Below, one piece after another: positions 28,694-38,181 of a DNA stretch of 64,000 nt (position 1 is the first letter of the stretch; each line of letters opens with the position of its first letter). The notes beneath the pieces were generated by a model. The model searched no databases. It was not told the DNA's origin and saw only the letters and a list, made by a program, of their open reading frames with translations. This DNA is from Maribacter aestuarii. Lineage in GTDB: Bacteria; Bacteroidota; Bacteroidia; Flavobacteriales; Flavobacteriaceae. The stretch spans positions 1,936,501-2,000,500 of the forward strand of contig NZ_CP107031.2 of NCBI RefSeq assembly GCF_027474845.2, read 5' to 3'. The position numbers and the translations under genes were made by a program.

Positions 28694-29236
28694 TTGTACA
28701 ATTATATTAAAGCACTGCATCTCATCTTTGTAATTACATGGTTTGCTGGGCTTTTTTATATTCCACGGTTGTTCATTTATCACATTGAGGCTAACCAAAA
28801 ATCCTCTCCGGAAAAGGAAATTTTAAGCAAGCAACTCAAATTGATGACCAAGCGGCTCTGGTATATCATTACATGGCCCTCGGCAATATTGGCTACTTTG
28901 TTTGCGATTTGGCTACTGATTCTAGCTCCGTATTGGCTGCAACAACCATGGATGCATGTAAAACTGGGATTTGTAGTATTACTGATTGCCTATCATCTCA
29001 GGAATCATCTAATTTTTAAGAAATTTCAGAAAGATGATATTAGGTATTCTTCCAATTATATGCGTATCTGGAACGAGGGTGCAACCCTCATCTTGTTCGC
29101 AGTCATTTTCTTGGTCGTTTTAAAAAGTGCCTTCAATTGGATTTATGGGGTTATCGGTATTCTTGTTTTGGGTGTCTTATTAATGCTGGGCATAAAACTT
29201 TACAAGCGTATACGTCAAAAAAATCCAGAGGCCTAG
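28694..29236 (+). CDS. hemJ: Protoporphyrinogen IX oxidase, HemJ type
   Basis: HemJ oxidises protoporphyrinogen IX to protoporphyrin IX, the penultimate step of heme synthesis. The 180-residue membrane protein has the family N-terminus with histidine H9 (ALHLIFVITWFAGLFYIPRL), four to five helices, and the conserved MHVKLGFVVLLIAYH block with its lysine. The C-terminus is short and basic. The start is TTG at 28694; no ATG fits. Its presence fits a HemF-HemJ-HemH route with all three genes in this window. It is followed closely by a histidine-kinase gene on the same strand. Confidence 0.88.
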   Translation: MYNYIKALHLIFVITWFAGLFYIPRLFIYHIEANQKSSPEKEILSKQLKLMTKRLWYIITWPSAILATLFAIWLLILAPYWLQQPWMHVKLGFVVLLIAYHLRNHLIFKKFQKDDIRYSSNYMRIWNEGATLILFAVIFLVVLKSAFNWIYGVIGILVLGVLLMLGIKLYKRIRQKNPEA

Positions 29237-29356
29237 CGCAATTCAAAATTCAGACCGTAGAGGTTATTTTGTTTTTGAGCTTATGTTTAATGCTTGTCTG
29301 TGGAGTTAAAAATATTTGGTGCGATATTTGTTAACTTTGAACGAAACACCAATTCC

Positions 29357-30808
29357 TTGCTTAAAAAATTATCCTTAAGGTCACGTATTTTCCTAGCCAT
29401 GATTTTTTTGGTAGTACTGGCGTCCGTCTTGATTTTGGTCACTACTATTTTTCAATTTCAGGAAATAAACAAGGATTATCATCAGGACAGGATGGAGCGT
29501 AAGGAAGAGCAGATTCGACAAAGCATTGATCTTGCAATCCAAAAAACGACTTATCCCGTTACTCCTGAAAATTTGGGATTAATTTTCAAAAATGAAATTT
29601 ACGAGATTGCCGTAGTTCAAAATATGAACTTCAACTTATACAGTTTGGACGGTCAACTCATCAAAAGTTCTAGACCTAAGTTTGAAAATGATTCTATTTC
29701 CATGTGCTTGGACGCTGAAATACTCAACAAATTGGAGGCGAGCGTCGATAAGCGCTATGTGGAGGAGCGGGCTGCAGCAGGGGATAAGTATCAAGCATCC
29801 TATACCTACATTTCAGATAACAAATTTAAACCGATAGGTATTTTAAACCTTCCGTATTTTGAGGATAATTCTTTTAATGATAAGGAGCTAAGGGAGTTCT
29901 TATGGCGTTTGGGGGGAGTTTACTTTTTGATGTTATTGATTGCAATTGCATTTGCCTTTTTCATTTCTAAATACATTACAAGGTCTTTAGAGACCATTTC
30001 CGATATGATGGAACGAACTGATTTAACGCGACGGAATGAAAAGATATTTATTGATAGTCCTGGTGAGGAAATTGAAAAATTGATCTCCTCTTATAACGCT
30101 ATGATTGATGAATTGGGACAGAGTGCCGTTAAGTTGGCAAGGAGCGAACGGGAGCAAGCTTGGCGGGAGATGGCCAAACAAGTAGCACATGAGATAAAAA
30201 ATCCGTTAACCCCCATGCGTTTAAGCGTTCAAAGCTTTGAACGGAAGTTTGACCCAAAGGACCCTAAAATTAAGGAAAAGGTGGCCGAGTATTCCAAAAC
30301 ACTGATACAGCAAATTGATACCATGAGCAGTATAGCCTCGGCATTCTCTAATTTTGCTGAAATGCCAGCGCAGCAGAACGAGACGCTTAACGTGGTTAAA
30401 ATCGTGAAATTGGCACTAGATATCTTTAACGAGGATTACATCCATTTCATAGCCGAGGAGGAGGAAATCATAGCTAAATTAGATCGTACGCAATTGATAA
30501 GGGTCGTAACCAATTTGGTAAAAAATGCTATTCAAGCGGTACCTGAGGTCAGTTCACCTAGAATATTGGTTTCTGTAGCATCGGAAAAAGATATGGTGAA
30601 AATATCCGTGGCGGACAACGGTGTGGGTATTTTAGATGAGCATTCGGATAAAATTTTTGAACCTAAATTCACTACCAAAACCAGTGGTATGGGTCTTGGA
30701 CTTGGTATGGTGAAGAATATAGTAGAAACCTATAAAGGAAGTATCAATTTTACCTCAAAGCCTGGTAAAGGAACGGTTTTTTGTGTAAGATTTCCCCGCG
30801 CTCTATAG
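29357..30808 (+). CDS. Membrane sensor histidine kinase (NtrY-like)
   Basis: A two-helix sensor kinase: a first membrane helix just after the start (IFLAMIFLVVLASVLILV), an extracytoplasmic domain of about 160 residues, a second helix (YFLMLLIAIAFAFFISKYI), a HAMP-like linker, the phosphorylated H-box VAHEIKNPLTPMRLS, an N-box NLVKNAIQAV and a G-box SGMGLGLGMVKNIVE. The linker and H-box resemble NtrY-type kinases. The start is uncertain: TTG at 29357 gives a protein beginning LKKLSLRSR, while a TTG at 29294 would add 21 poorly conserved-looking residues. No response regulator is adjacent, so its partner is unknown. Confidence 0.88.
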   Translation: MLKKLSLRSRIFLAMIFLVVLASVLILVTTIFQFQEINKDYHQDRMERKEEQIRQSIDLAIQKTTYPVTPENLGLIFKNEIYEIAVVQNMNFNLYSLDGQLIKSSRPKFENDSISMCLDAEILNKLEASVDKRYVEERAAAGDKYQASYTYISDNKFKPIGILNLPYFEDNSFNDKELREFLWRLGGVYFLMLLIAIAFAFFISKYITRSLETISDMMERTDLTRRNEKIFIDSPGEEIEKLISSYNAMIDELGQSAVKLARSEREQAWREMAKQVAHEIKNPLTPMRLSVQSFERKFDPKDPKIKEKVAEYSKTLIQQIDTMSSIASAFSNFAEMPAQQNETLNVVKIVKLALDIFNEDYIHFIAEEEEIIAKLDRTQLIRVVTNLVKNAIQAVPEVSSPRILVSVASEKDMVKISVADNGVGILDEHSDKIFEPKFTTKTSGMGLGLGMVKNIVETYKGSINFTSKPGKGTVFCVRFPRAL

Positions 30809-30842
30809 ACTATCGCTTCACTTCATATCCTAGAACACGGAA

Positions 30843-32180
30843 TTAATTGTCTAAATCTAAATTACTAACATTCCTGCCGATAGCGTACCCTTGTTCCAAT
30901 CCAAGATAAATGGCTTCTTGATAATGAATGCCACCATAAAGTCTTGATACTGCCGCTTCTTCCGCCATATCTATAAAACTGTCATAGGCACGCGGCGTGC
31001 CGTCGATATCTGTCCTTCCCTCATGGGTACGGTCAACAAAAGCATAATTTTCTCCAAAAAATGAAATCATCACCTCTGCTAGTGCACCGGACTGCACTGA
31101 ATGTCCAGAGGTATACTCTGGAAAAGGAGGGGTAGATAAAATTGGCTCCCAATTTGGGTCTATATTTTCATTGATATAGGTAATTGGTCGTACGTAAAGA
31201 GTCTCATACTTAGTCTTCCAACAGGAAATGAAAGCATCTGAAATTGCAATGCCAAGCTTTGCAAAAATTTCTGTTGCTTCTCCGAGATTGGAATTATTCT
31301 CAACGATTAACTGATTTGCAATGGCAATAGAGTGTCCAGGAGGGGTTGCGGTAGTAACAGGGTCATCCGACCAAAATTCAGCTATCTTAATTTGTTCAGA
31401 AGTTATATTATTAACGACATTATATACTTCCGTAGCCCGCTCATAACAGAGTGAATTTTCATCTGTAGAGGCAATAGGGGGTGCAACTGGTTGTACGGCA
31501 TCAACATTAGCTAATAAAAAAGGTCTATTTGTTCCCCAATAAGGCTGCAAGGGGCCGCTGAAATCGGGTGCTGTAGGTTTCCAAGATGCTGTTAAAGGCA
31601 ATATATAATCGGTTGGGAAATTATTAAATTGACCATTCATACCGCCATCCGTCTCGGACCATTCTATGATATTATCCGCTACTTCCTTAGCTAAAACTTG
31701 GGATGCTTCAAAAACTTCAGGTACTAGTTCTAATTGATATTTAGAAGTATACTCGTTATTTAAATCCATAATAGCCTCCATCCTCTCATCCGAAGTATTA
31801 CTATAAAAATATAGTGTAGTCTGATTCAATATGGCATTGGCAACTGCTGGCCAATGATACATTTCTAAATCTTCGGTTTGAATTGTGTATTGTAAACCGT
31901 TTAATTTACCTGAGAGCGATGTTTTATTGGGAAGCCCAATCGACACGCCTTCATATAAAGCTATTCCTATATATCCAAAGGCTCTTGCTGCTACTGGAGG
32001 CGTAAAACCAGGAGTCTCCTTAGTCAGAGTTTTTATAAGCTCGTACCAATCCACAACGACTTCTGAACTATAGGTTTTAGCGATTTCTACATTTGATAAA
32101 TTGTAAAAATCGTCATCTTTTTTACAGGCACTAAGTACTAATATCGCCAGCAAAAAGTATATAACACGCACATTTGACAT
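30843..32180 (-). CDS. Vanadium-haloperoxidase / PAP2-related lipoprotein
   Basis: This 445-residue protein has a lipoprotein leader (lipobox LSAC, then KKDDD). It belongs to the PAP2 acid phosphatase / vanadium-dependent haloperoxidase superfamily. The three signature pieces in order are a KTKYETLYVRP block, PPFPEYTSGHSVQSGAL with the active-site histidine, and AVSRLYGGIHYQEA with the second histidine that binds vanadate or phosphate. Overall length and spacing fit the bacterial haloperoxidase-like group better than short phosphatases. Whether it oxidises halides or cleaves phosphate esters cannot be decided by eye. It is anchored in the envelope and converges on the kinase gene. Confidence 0.8.
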   Translation of the reverse strand: MSNVRVIYFLLAILVLSACKKDDDFYNLSNVEIAKTYSSEVVVDWYELIKTLTKETPGFTPPVAARAFGYIGIALYEGVSIGLPNKTSLSGKLNGLQYTIQTEDLEMYHWPAVANAILNQTTLYFYSNTSDERMEAIMDLNNEYTSKYQLELVPEVFEASQVLAKEVADNIIEWSETDGGMNGQFNNFPTDYILPLTASWKPTAPDFSGPLQPYWGTNRPFLLANVDAVQPVAPPIASTDENSLCYERATEVYNVVNNITSEQIKIAEFWSDDPVTTATPPGHSIAIANQLIVENNSNLGEATEIFAKLGIAISDAFISCWKTKYETLYVRPITYINENIDPNWEPILSTPPFPEYTSGHSVQSGALAEVMISFFGENYAFVDRTHEGRTDIDGTPRAYDSFIDMAEEAAVSRLYGGIHYQEAIYLGLEQGYAIGRNVSNLDLDN

Positions 32181-32307
32181 AACAATTCTATATTTGTGTA
32201 TAAAAATATTAAGTAGGCTTTATTTCAACTAAAATAATCGATAAAGATTCTTTAAAAAGGTTGTGTGATAGCGAATTTCGAATAAAATTAATCACTAAAA
32301 TAAAACT

Positions 32308-33090
32308 ATGGGTTATCATAATATTCTAGTCAAGAATGAATCTGCAATAGGTTTAATAACCATTAATCGCCCCAATAAATTAAATGCCCTTAATACAGAA
32401 ACCATTAAGGAATTGCACAACGCCTTCTCAAGTCTAGAAAAAAACAAGGAGGTAAAAGTGATTATACTCACCGGTAGTGGTGAAAAAGCTTTTGTGGCTG
32501 GAGCGGATATTTTAGAATTTGCCGATTTTTCGGTTAATAAAGGCAAAAAACTTGCATCCAAAGGACAAAAATTACTTTTCGATTTTATAGAGAACTTCTC
32601 AAAACCGGTCATTGCAGCAGTTAATGGCTTCGCTTTGGGTGGTGGTCTGGAACTGGCAATGGCATGTCATTTCAGGGTTGCCAGTGACAATGCTAAAATG
32701 GGGCTGCCAGAGGTCTCATTGGGGGTAATCCCTGGTTATGGCGGCACGCAGCGCTTACCACAATTGATAGGCAAGGGCAGGGCTATGGAATTGATCATGA
32801 CGGCCGGTATGATTTCAACCGAACAGGCATACACCTATGGGTTAGTGAACCATGTAGTCGCCCAAGAAGAACTTCTTCCATTTTGTAAAAAAATGGCAAG
32901 CAAAATTTGCAATAACTCAACTGTAGCCATTTCCCATGCAATAAAAGCCATAAATGCGGGTTTTAAGAATACTGTAAACGGTTACGAGCAGGAAATAGAT
33001 TCGTTTGGCGCTTGTTTTGGTACGGACGACTTTGCCGAAGGTACGACTGCATTTCTTGAAAAACGAAAAGCAGATTTTCCCGGTTCGTAA
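32308..33090 (+). CDS. Enoyl-CoA hydratase/isomerase (crotonase) family protein
   Basis: This 260-residue crotonase-fold enzyme probably hydrates 2-enoyl-CoA in fatty-acid or butyrate-type metabolism. The oxyanion-hole block is EKAFVAGADILEFADF. The two glutamates expected for hydratase activity are present in GFALGGGLELAMACHF and in MGLPEVSLGVIPGYGGTQRL. The length and the C-terminal helix ending LEKRKADF are typical. It is followed 18 bases later by a secreted protein of unknown function. No other beta-oxidation genes lie nearby. Confidence 0.93.
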   Translation: MGYHNILVKNESAIGLITINRPNKLNALNTETIKELHNAFSSLEKNKEVKVIILTGSGEKAFVAGADILEFADFSVNKGKKLASKGQKLLFDFIENFSKPVIAAVNGFALGGGLELAMACHFRVASDNAKMGLPEVSLGVIPGYGGTQRLPQLIGKGRAMELIMTAGMISTEQAYTYGLVNHVVAQEELLPFCKKMASKICNNSTVAISHAIKAINAGFKNTVNGYEQEIDSFGACFGTDDFAEGTTAFLEKRKADFPGS

Positions 33091-33108
33091 CACCTAACCG
33101 GACTTAAT

Positions 33109-34662
33109 ATGTTTAGCAAAAGTGTAGCTTTCTTAATTCTTTTTATGGCTACTTTGGGCATATTTGCCCAACAAGAAGAAATAGCGTATACCATAGGGGA
33201 AAAGTATAATGATAGACACAAATACTCCAATTTACTGTCCATAGCGGATGATGGCAACGGAGGTACCGTCGTAGTTCGTTCCTATTATTCCGGCATTGTT
33301 TTAAGACCTAAAGGATATTTGGTGGAGCATTATAACAAGGATCTTGAACTGCTTTCCGAGTACAATTACAAGTTAAAGAATTCTAACTTTGTTGAGGCCT
33401 ACGTGAAAAATGGTCAAGTGTACTTACTATTTTTAGAGTACGATTACAATAAGGCTTCTTACGAATATATCGTACACCGTAGTCCCTTTTCGGAATTTAA
33501 TTTTACGCAAGAGGTTCTTTTATCCATTCCATCCGAACCTGTTTCGCAACCGTTGGACCGTAACTATTACAATAGGAATTTTACTTCTGGATTCACGACT
33601 TCAGTTTTGTTCAATGACAACAGGTCTGCTTTTGCGATAACTACCCATTTTAAAAAACGAAAAGAAAATCAACATATAATTCATGTATTTGATGCCAGTC
33701 TGCGAAAATTAATGGAGCATGATTTTTCTGATGAGGTAGAGGAAAAAAATTACGCCTTTGAAAATATTGTTTTTTCTGAGGATTTAAGGAATGTTTATTT
33801 GGTTGGTAAGGCTTACTTTAAAAAGAAACGATTTAATGCTACCGAAAGAAAGTTTCAATACGAATTGGTCCGTATTTCTCAGCAAGGTAGAAGTACACAA
33901 TCATTCTACACCCCAGGAAAATTTCCTGAGGCACTTAAACCCATATTCAAAAATGATAAGCTGTTATGTATAGGGTTTTATGCGGATCGGAAAGATAATC
34001 GGTACAATGGCATAGCCTATTTTAAATTGAATCCCAATTCACTTAATATAGAATCCCAGAAGTTCAATCCGTTTTCCAGCCAGTTTATGATGGATAAATT
34101 TGGACGGGAGGACGATAAGACTATTAAAGACCTTGTGTTTAAAAGTATGGACATTACCAATGACGGATACATCCTATTCAACGCAGAGGAATACTTTACC
34201 AGCACAAGCACTCAAGCCAATTCCAGTGGCGGGCGTTTACTCGTAACGCGATACCATTACAACGATATTGTTAGTGTAAAGCTCAGTCCTGAAGGCGATA
34301 TGATCTGGGCACGTAATATTAACAAGACCGAGGTAACACAAGGAGACGGGGCTTACACTTCCTATAGTGCCTATACAAAAGGTGGTAATACATATTTCTT
34401 TATTAGTACGGCATCGGAGAATCCACAACAATTAGGTGCAGATCGAATAATGTTCAAACAGGGATTGGGCAGAAATAAAAATATATTCTTAATCAAATTG
34501 GATGAAAACGGGCATATGAATTACGATAAGGTAATAGATGATACCGAAGCAAGGTTACCCTTAATGGTCTCTATGCCACTTGTTGATGCCACTACGGATA
34601 AATTACTATTTTATGCCAAACGCGGAACAAAGAAACAGCTTGTTCATGTAGGTGTTAAATAA
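33109..34662 (+). CDS. Secreted protein of unknown function, 517 residues
   Basis: Not recognised. It has a signal peptide (hydrophobic about 5-20, cleavage near IFAQQ). The mature part is rich in tyrosine, asparagine and phenylalanine and alternates short strand-like segments with turns, suggesting a beta-propeller or beta-rich fold. No Asp-box, enzyme motif or T9SS C-terminal domain is visible. Full length, ending KKQLVHVGVK. It lies 18 bases after the enoyl-CoA hydratase gene on the same strand, so cotranscription is likely, but no functional link can be stated. Confidence 0.7.
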   Translation: MFSKSVAFLILFMATLGIFAQQEEIAYTIGEKYNDRHKYSNLLSIADDGNGGTVVVRSYYSGIVLRPKGYLVEHYNKDLELLSEYNYKLKNSNFVEAYVKNGQVYLLFLEYDYNKASYEYIVHRSPFSEFNFTQEVLLSIPSEPVSQPLDRNYYNRNFTSGFTTSVLFNDNRSAFAITTHFKKRKENQHIIHVFDASLRKLMEHDFSDEVEEKNYAFENIVFSEDLRNVYLVGKAYFKKKRFNATERKFQYELVRISQQGRSTQSFYTPGKFPEALKPIFKNDKLLCIGFYADRKDNRYNGIAYFKLNPNSLNIESQKFNPFSSQFMMDKFGREDDKTIKDLVFKSMDITNDGYILFNAEEYFTSTSTQANSSGGRLLVTRYHYNDIVSVKLSPEGDMIWARNINKTEVTQGDGAYTSYSAYTKGGNTYFFISTASENPQQLGADRIMFKQGLGRNKNIFLIKLDENGHMNYDKVIDDTEARLPLMVSMPLVDATTDKLLFYAKRGTKKQLVHVGVK

Positions 34663-34708
34663 TTATAGAATTAGGATTTATTCCATATTTTTGGAATAAA
34701 TCCATTTT

Positions 34709-35731
34709 ATGTTCGAAAACTTATCCTTAAAAGGGAGAGGAGCTCAATTAAATACCCCAAATAAATTTTTCCAGCACGTACATGAAACACGGGATGATTT
34801 TTTGGAATTTTGCCGTATTGAAGGTGAGGATGCCGCTAATAATCGAACCCAATACATTCCTATTTTCCCCAAAACTATTGTAAATAAGGTCACGAGCCCT
34901 GACGTTGGGATGCGATATTCCATGAATCCATATCAGGGATGTGAACATGGATGCATTTATTGTTACGCCAGAAATACACATGAATTTTGGGGGTATAGTC
35001 CCGGACTGGAATTTGAACGAAGAATTTTGGTAAAAAAGGACGCTCCAAAGCTCCTTGAATCTAAAATAAAGAGCAAAACTTGGAAAGCCAATACCATTGT
35101 CATGTCAGGTAATACGGATTGCTACCAGCCGGCAGAAAAGAAATTTAAAATTACCAGAGCATGTTTAAAAGTGTTCTTAAAATACCGGCATCCCGTGGGG
35201 ATAATTACAAAAAATGCATTGATATTAAGGGATTTAGATATCCTGAAAAAACTTAACGAGCATCAATTGATTGGGGTCAACGTTTCCATTACTTCCCTAT
35301 CCGAGGATACAAGGAGAATCTTGGAACCCAGAACTGCTACGATTAAAAAGCGATTGGAAACGATACGTATTTTATCAGAAAACAATATTCCCGTAAATGC
35401 CATGCTAGCTCCTATTATCCCTGGAATTAACAGTCACGAAATAATGAATCTCGCCAAAGCGGTATCGGAAAACGGCGCAAGTTCTTTTGCCTTTACAGTG
35501 GTAAGGTTGAACGGTGCCATAGGAGGAATTTTTACAGATTGGATAAAAAAGACCATGCCCAACAAAGCGGATAAAGTTTTACATCAGATACAAGAATGCC
35601 ATGGTGGAACACTAAATGACAGTCGCTTTGGAATTCGAAGTCGGGGCGAAGGTAAAATTGCCACCCAAATCCATGATTTAATGGAATTGGCCAAACGGAC
35701 CTATTTCAAAAAAAGAATTTACCCAAGCTAA
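34709..35731 (+). CDS. Radical SAM protein (PA0069 / SplB-like)
   Basis: This 340-residue radical SAM enzyme binds a [4Fe-4S] cluster through the three cysteines of CEHGCIYCYAR, near residue 80, with a YQG lead-in typical of the PA0069/SplB-like group. Later blocks include MSGNTDCYQPAEKKFKITR and SITSLSEDTRRILEPR. Family members use 5'-deoxyadenosyl radical chemistry; spore photoproduct lyase is one relative, but the substrate of this group is not established. It stands alone between an unknown secreted protein and a convergent amidohydrolase. Intact. Confidence 0.88.
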   Translation: MFENLSLKGRGAQLNTPNKFFQHVHETRDDFLEFCRIEGEDAANNRTQYIPIFPKTIVNKVTSPDVGMRYSMNPYQGCEHGCIYCYARNTHEFWGYSPGLEFERRILVKKDAPKLLESKIKSKTWKANTIVMSGNTDCYQPAEKKFKITRACLKVFLKYRHPVGIITKNALILRDLDILKKLNEHQLIGVNVSITSLSEDTRRILEPRTATIKKRLETIRILSENNIPVNAMLAPIIPGINSHEIMNLAKAVSENGASSFAFTVVRLNGAIGGIFTDWIKKTMPNKADKVLHQIQECHGGTLNDSRFGIRSRGEGKIATQIHDLMELAKRTYFKKRIYPS

Positions 35732-35787
35732 GGACTGATCTTCACGAAGCTTTTAAGGACGGCCAGTTGAAATTATTTTAAACTTTT

Positions 35788-37518
35788 TCAATCCCCCTTA
35801 TCATAAACAACTTCCCCATCAAAGATGGTCATTTCTATCTCAGTTTTAAGGAGTTCCTCTTCGGGGACTTGCATCAAATCTTGATTGTAAATCGTAAAGT
35901 CTGCCATTTTACCAACGGTAATAGATCCTTTAATGTCTTCCTCAAAAGCACCGTAGGCGGCATCCAAAGTATAAGAACGTAACGCTTGTTCCCGAGTCAT
36001 TTTTTGCTCAGGTTCATAACCATTCTCCGGTGTTCCTTTTAAAGTTTTACGACTTACACTGGCGTAAAAACTTGCAATAGGGTTTAAGGGTTCCACGGGC
36101 ACATCGGTTCCGTTTACGATTGGGATACCGCTTTTTAAAAGGGCTTGCCACATATAGGCACCTTCCTTAATCCGCTTTTCACCCAGACGGTCAATGGCCC
36201 AAGGCCTGTCCGAAGACATATGTACCGCTTGCATTGCAGGAATAACACCTAACTCGGCAAAACGGGGAATATCATCTGGATGTAAATGTTGCGCATGTTC
36301 TATCCGAAATCTATGGTCGTATTTTAATTCTGGCAGTTCGGTAAACGCGGCTTCATAACGGTTCAATATTTCTTGGTTGGCACGGTCGCCTATGGCATGG
36401 GAACAAACTTGGAATCCGTTCCTTAATCCGTTCAATGCCGTTTCTTTCACGAATTCCATGGGTAAGGTTTCGTGTCCAAAATGTCCAGGTCTATCCGTAT
36501 AATCTTCCAGAAGCCAGGCACCTCGTGAACCGAGGGCACCGTCGCAATTGAGTTTAACGGAACGGATGGTAAACAGGTTATCGGGGTCTACCATCGGACC
36601 TTTTTCATACCAATCGCTGAGCAAATCCTTATCCCATCCTGTGAGCATGCCATACATACGGACTTTCATTTTGTCCGCACCTTTCATTCCATTGTAAAGT
36701 TGAATCGTCTCTTTTCCTATACCCGCGTCATGAAAACCTGTAATCCCATTCTTATGGCAGGCGGCTACCGCCAGTTCAAAAGCTTTAACATTTTTTTCCG
36801 GTGTAGACTCGGGGATATGTTGAGTAATGAGTGTCATGGCACGTTCATTGAAAATACCCGTGGGTCTTCCCAATTCATCGCGCATAACTTCTCCACCTTC
36901 TACTTCAAACTTGTCTATGCCGTCCTTGGAAAGGATTTCTAGACCGGCAATCTCCATGGCTTTGGCATTGGCAAAACCTGCATGACCACTTGCGTGGCGT
37001 AGGTATACGGGATTATTGGGGGATACTTCGCTAAGTTTATAGTGCGTTTGGAATCCATGTACGGTATCGGAGGGCATTTCGTCCCACTTGCTTTGGTGCC
37101 AGCCTCTACCGGTTATCCATTCACCAGGTTCCACTTTTTTTACTTCTTCGGCTACGGCGTCCACTATTTCCTGATAGCTGGTCGTGTTCATTAAATCCAG
37201 GTTCAGTTCGTTATAGCCCAATCCCATAAAATGGCCATGACCTTCAATTAAACCAGGAGTCATGGTTTTACCTTTTAAATCGATGACTTGGGTCTGTTCT
37301 GTCTTAAACTGCTCCGCTTCTGCTAATGTTCCCACAAAAAGAATAGTATCTCCTTTTGTTGCCACAGCCTCTACCATGGCCTGCGTAGAGTCTACAGTAT
37401 AGATGGGTCCACCATGAATAAGTAAAGTGGCAGTTTGTCTTTCAGGGCCTGAGCAAGAGGCAATTAGGAGTATGCAAACCGTTAGGCTCCAGAAAATAGA
37501 AGTTTGAAATTTCATCAA
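35788..37518 (-). CDS. Amidohydrolase-family lipoprotein (YtcJ-like)
   Basis: This 576-residue metal-dependent hydrolase has a lipoprotein leader (lipobox near IASC). It has amidohydrolase metal ligands: the GHGH pair after GKTMTPGLIE, a later histidine in CSHAIGDRANQ, and another in RIEHAQHLHPDD; the final aspartate may be in VNGTDVPVEP. YtcJ-like enzymes hydrolyse amide or related bonds with a metal centre. The substrate is unknown. The signal makes it an envelope-anchored enzyme. It is a monocistronic-looking gene converging on the radical SAM gene. Confidence 0.87.
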   Translation of the reverse strand: MMKFQTSIFWSLTVCILLIASCSGPERQTATLLIHGGPIYTVDSTQAMVEAVATKGDTILFVGTLAEAEQFKTEQTQVIDLKGKTMTPGLIEGHGHFMGLGYNELNLDLMNTTSYQEIVDAVAEEVKKVEPGEWITGRGWHQSKWDEMPSDTVHGFQTHYKLSEVSPNNPVYLRHASGHAGFANAKAMEIAGLEILSKDGIDKFEVEGGEVMRDELGRPTGIFNERAMTLITQHIPESTPEKNVKAFELAVAACHKNGITGFHDAGIGKETIQLYNGMKGADKMKVRMYGMLTGWDKDLLSDWYEKGPMVDPDNLFTIRSVKLNCDGALGSRGAWLLEDYTDRPGHFGHETLPMEFVKETALNGLRNGFQVCSHAIGDRANQEILNRYEAAFTELPELKYDHRFRIEHAQHLHPDDIPRFAELGVIPAMQAVHMSSDRPWAIDRLGEKRIKEGAYMWQALLKSGIPIVNGTDVPVEPLNPIASFYASVSRKTLKGTPENGYEPEQKMTREQALRSYTLDAAYGAFEEDIKGSITVGKMADFTIYNQDLMQVPEEELLKTEIEMTIFDGEVVYDKGD

Positions 37519-37625
37519 TGTTGGTTTTAAGAAAATTGAATTTATGATTTTCTATTGAATTCAGTTCGCTTTATTCTCTCTTTCTAATGAATAATAGAAT
37601 TTTGAATTTATAGCTTTTGAAAAAG

Positions 37626-37736
37626 ACAGCATTTGCTGTAAACTTCACCTCAGGTGTTCCTGGCGGAGCGAACATAAGACAACCAAGAAGCAGTTTAGCT
37701 CGTAACTGAGCAATTATTAATATACATAGTTAATAA
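37626..37736. other. Cluster of short inverted repeats in the gap upstream of the amidohydrolase
   Basis: Four short potential hairpins lie within about 110 bases: ACAGCA/TGCTGT (37626-37639), CACCT/AGGTG (37646-37656), CAGTT/AACTG with a nested GCTC/GAGC (37691-37711), and TTATTAA/TTAATAA (37714-37736). The region is between the start of the minus-strand amidohydrolase gene and the end of the minus-strand lipoprotein gene. It could hold a terminator, an operator or a small structured RNA; none is proven. Confidence 0.3.
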
Positions 37737-37743
37737 ACGTTTT

Positions 37744-38160
37744 TTATTCCGCCAATCTTACTATACCATCATTCCCTTTTATAAAGCTACTTTTTTCTTT
37801 GTCGATTATTGTCCTTACAGGATCCATTGCTCTTTTAAGCTCAATAATTCTTATAGCCTTTCTGTCTTTCAAAAAAACTACTAAATCGTAAAAATCAGAA
37901 TATTCAATTCCGTTTTGCCTTATGTTTATAAGATTTAAATTTAATTCTTCTTCAATCTCTTCCACTTGCGAATAAGGTCCAAGGATAAATAGAGCATCCC
38001 ATTCAAAATCGGCAACTTTCGCAAAATCAATTATTTTATTTTTTGAGTATAATTCCGCTTCAATTTTTTCAGTCAGAATTTTGTCATTCTCAAGTTGAAA
38101 TAGATATCCACAAGAAATAATCGAGAAGGATAAAATTCCAATTCCAATAATTTTTTTCAT
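37744..38160 (-). CDS. Small lipoprotein of unknown function, 138 residues
   Basis: Not recognised. A lipoprotein signal is present: MKKIIGIGILSFSIISC with the cysteine at residue 17, followed by GYLFQLENDK. The mature part is charged, rich in isoleucine and lysine, and has no enzyme motif. It follows the Gfo/Idh/MocA gene by 21 bases on the same strand, so the two are probably one transcript. The ending (IRLAE) is intact. Its AT content looks higher than that of the neighbours, by eye only. Confidence 0.6.
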   Translation of the reverse strand: MKKIIGIGILSFSIISCGYLFQLENDKILTEKIEAELYSKNKIIDFAKVADFEWDALFILGPYSQVEEIEEELNLNLINIRQNGIEYSDFYDLVVFLKDRKAIRIIELKRAMDPVRTIIDKEKSSFIKGNDGIVRLAE

Positions 38161-38181
38161 TATTAATTTTAGCTAAAACAC

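Noticed and set aside
37519..37743. Possible tRNA-like fold in the gap upstream of the amidohydrolase
   Set aside because: The hairpins do not form a cloverleaf and there is no TψC-like loop.
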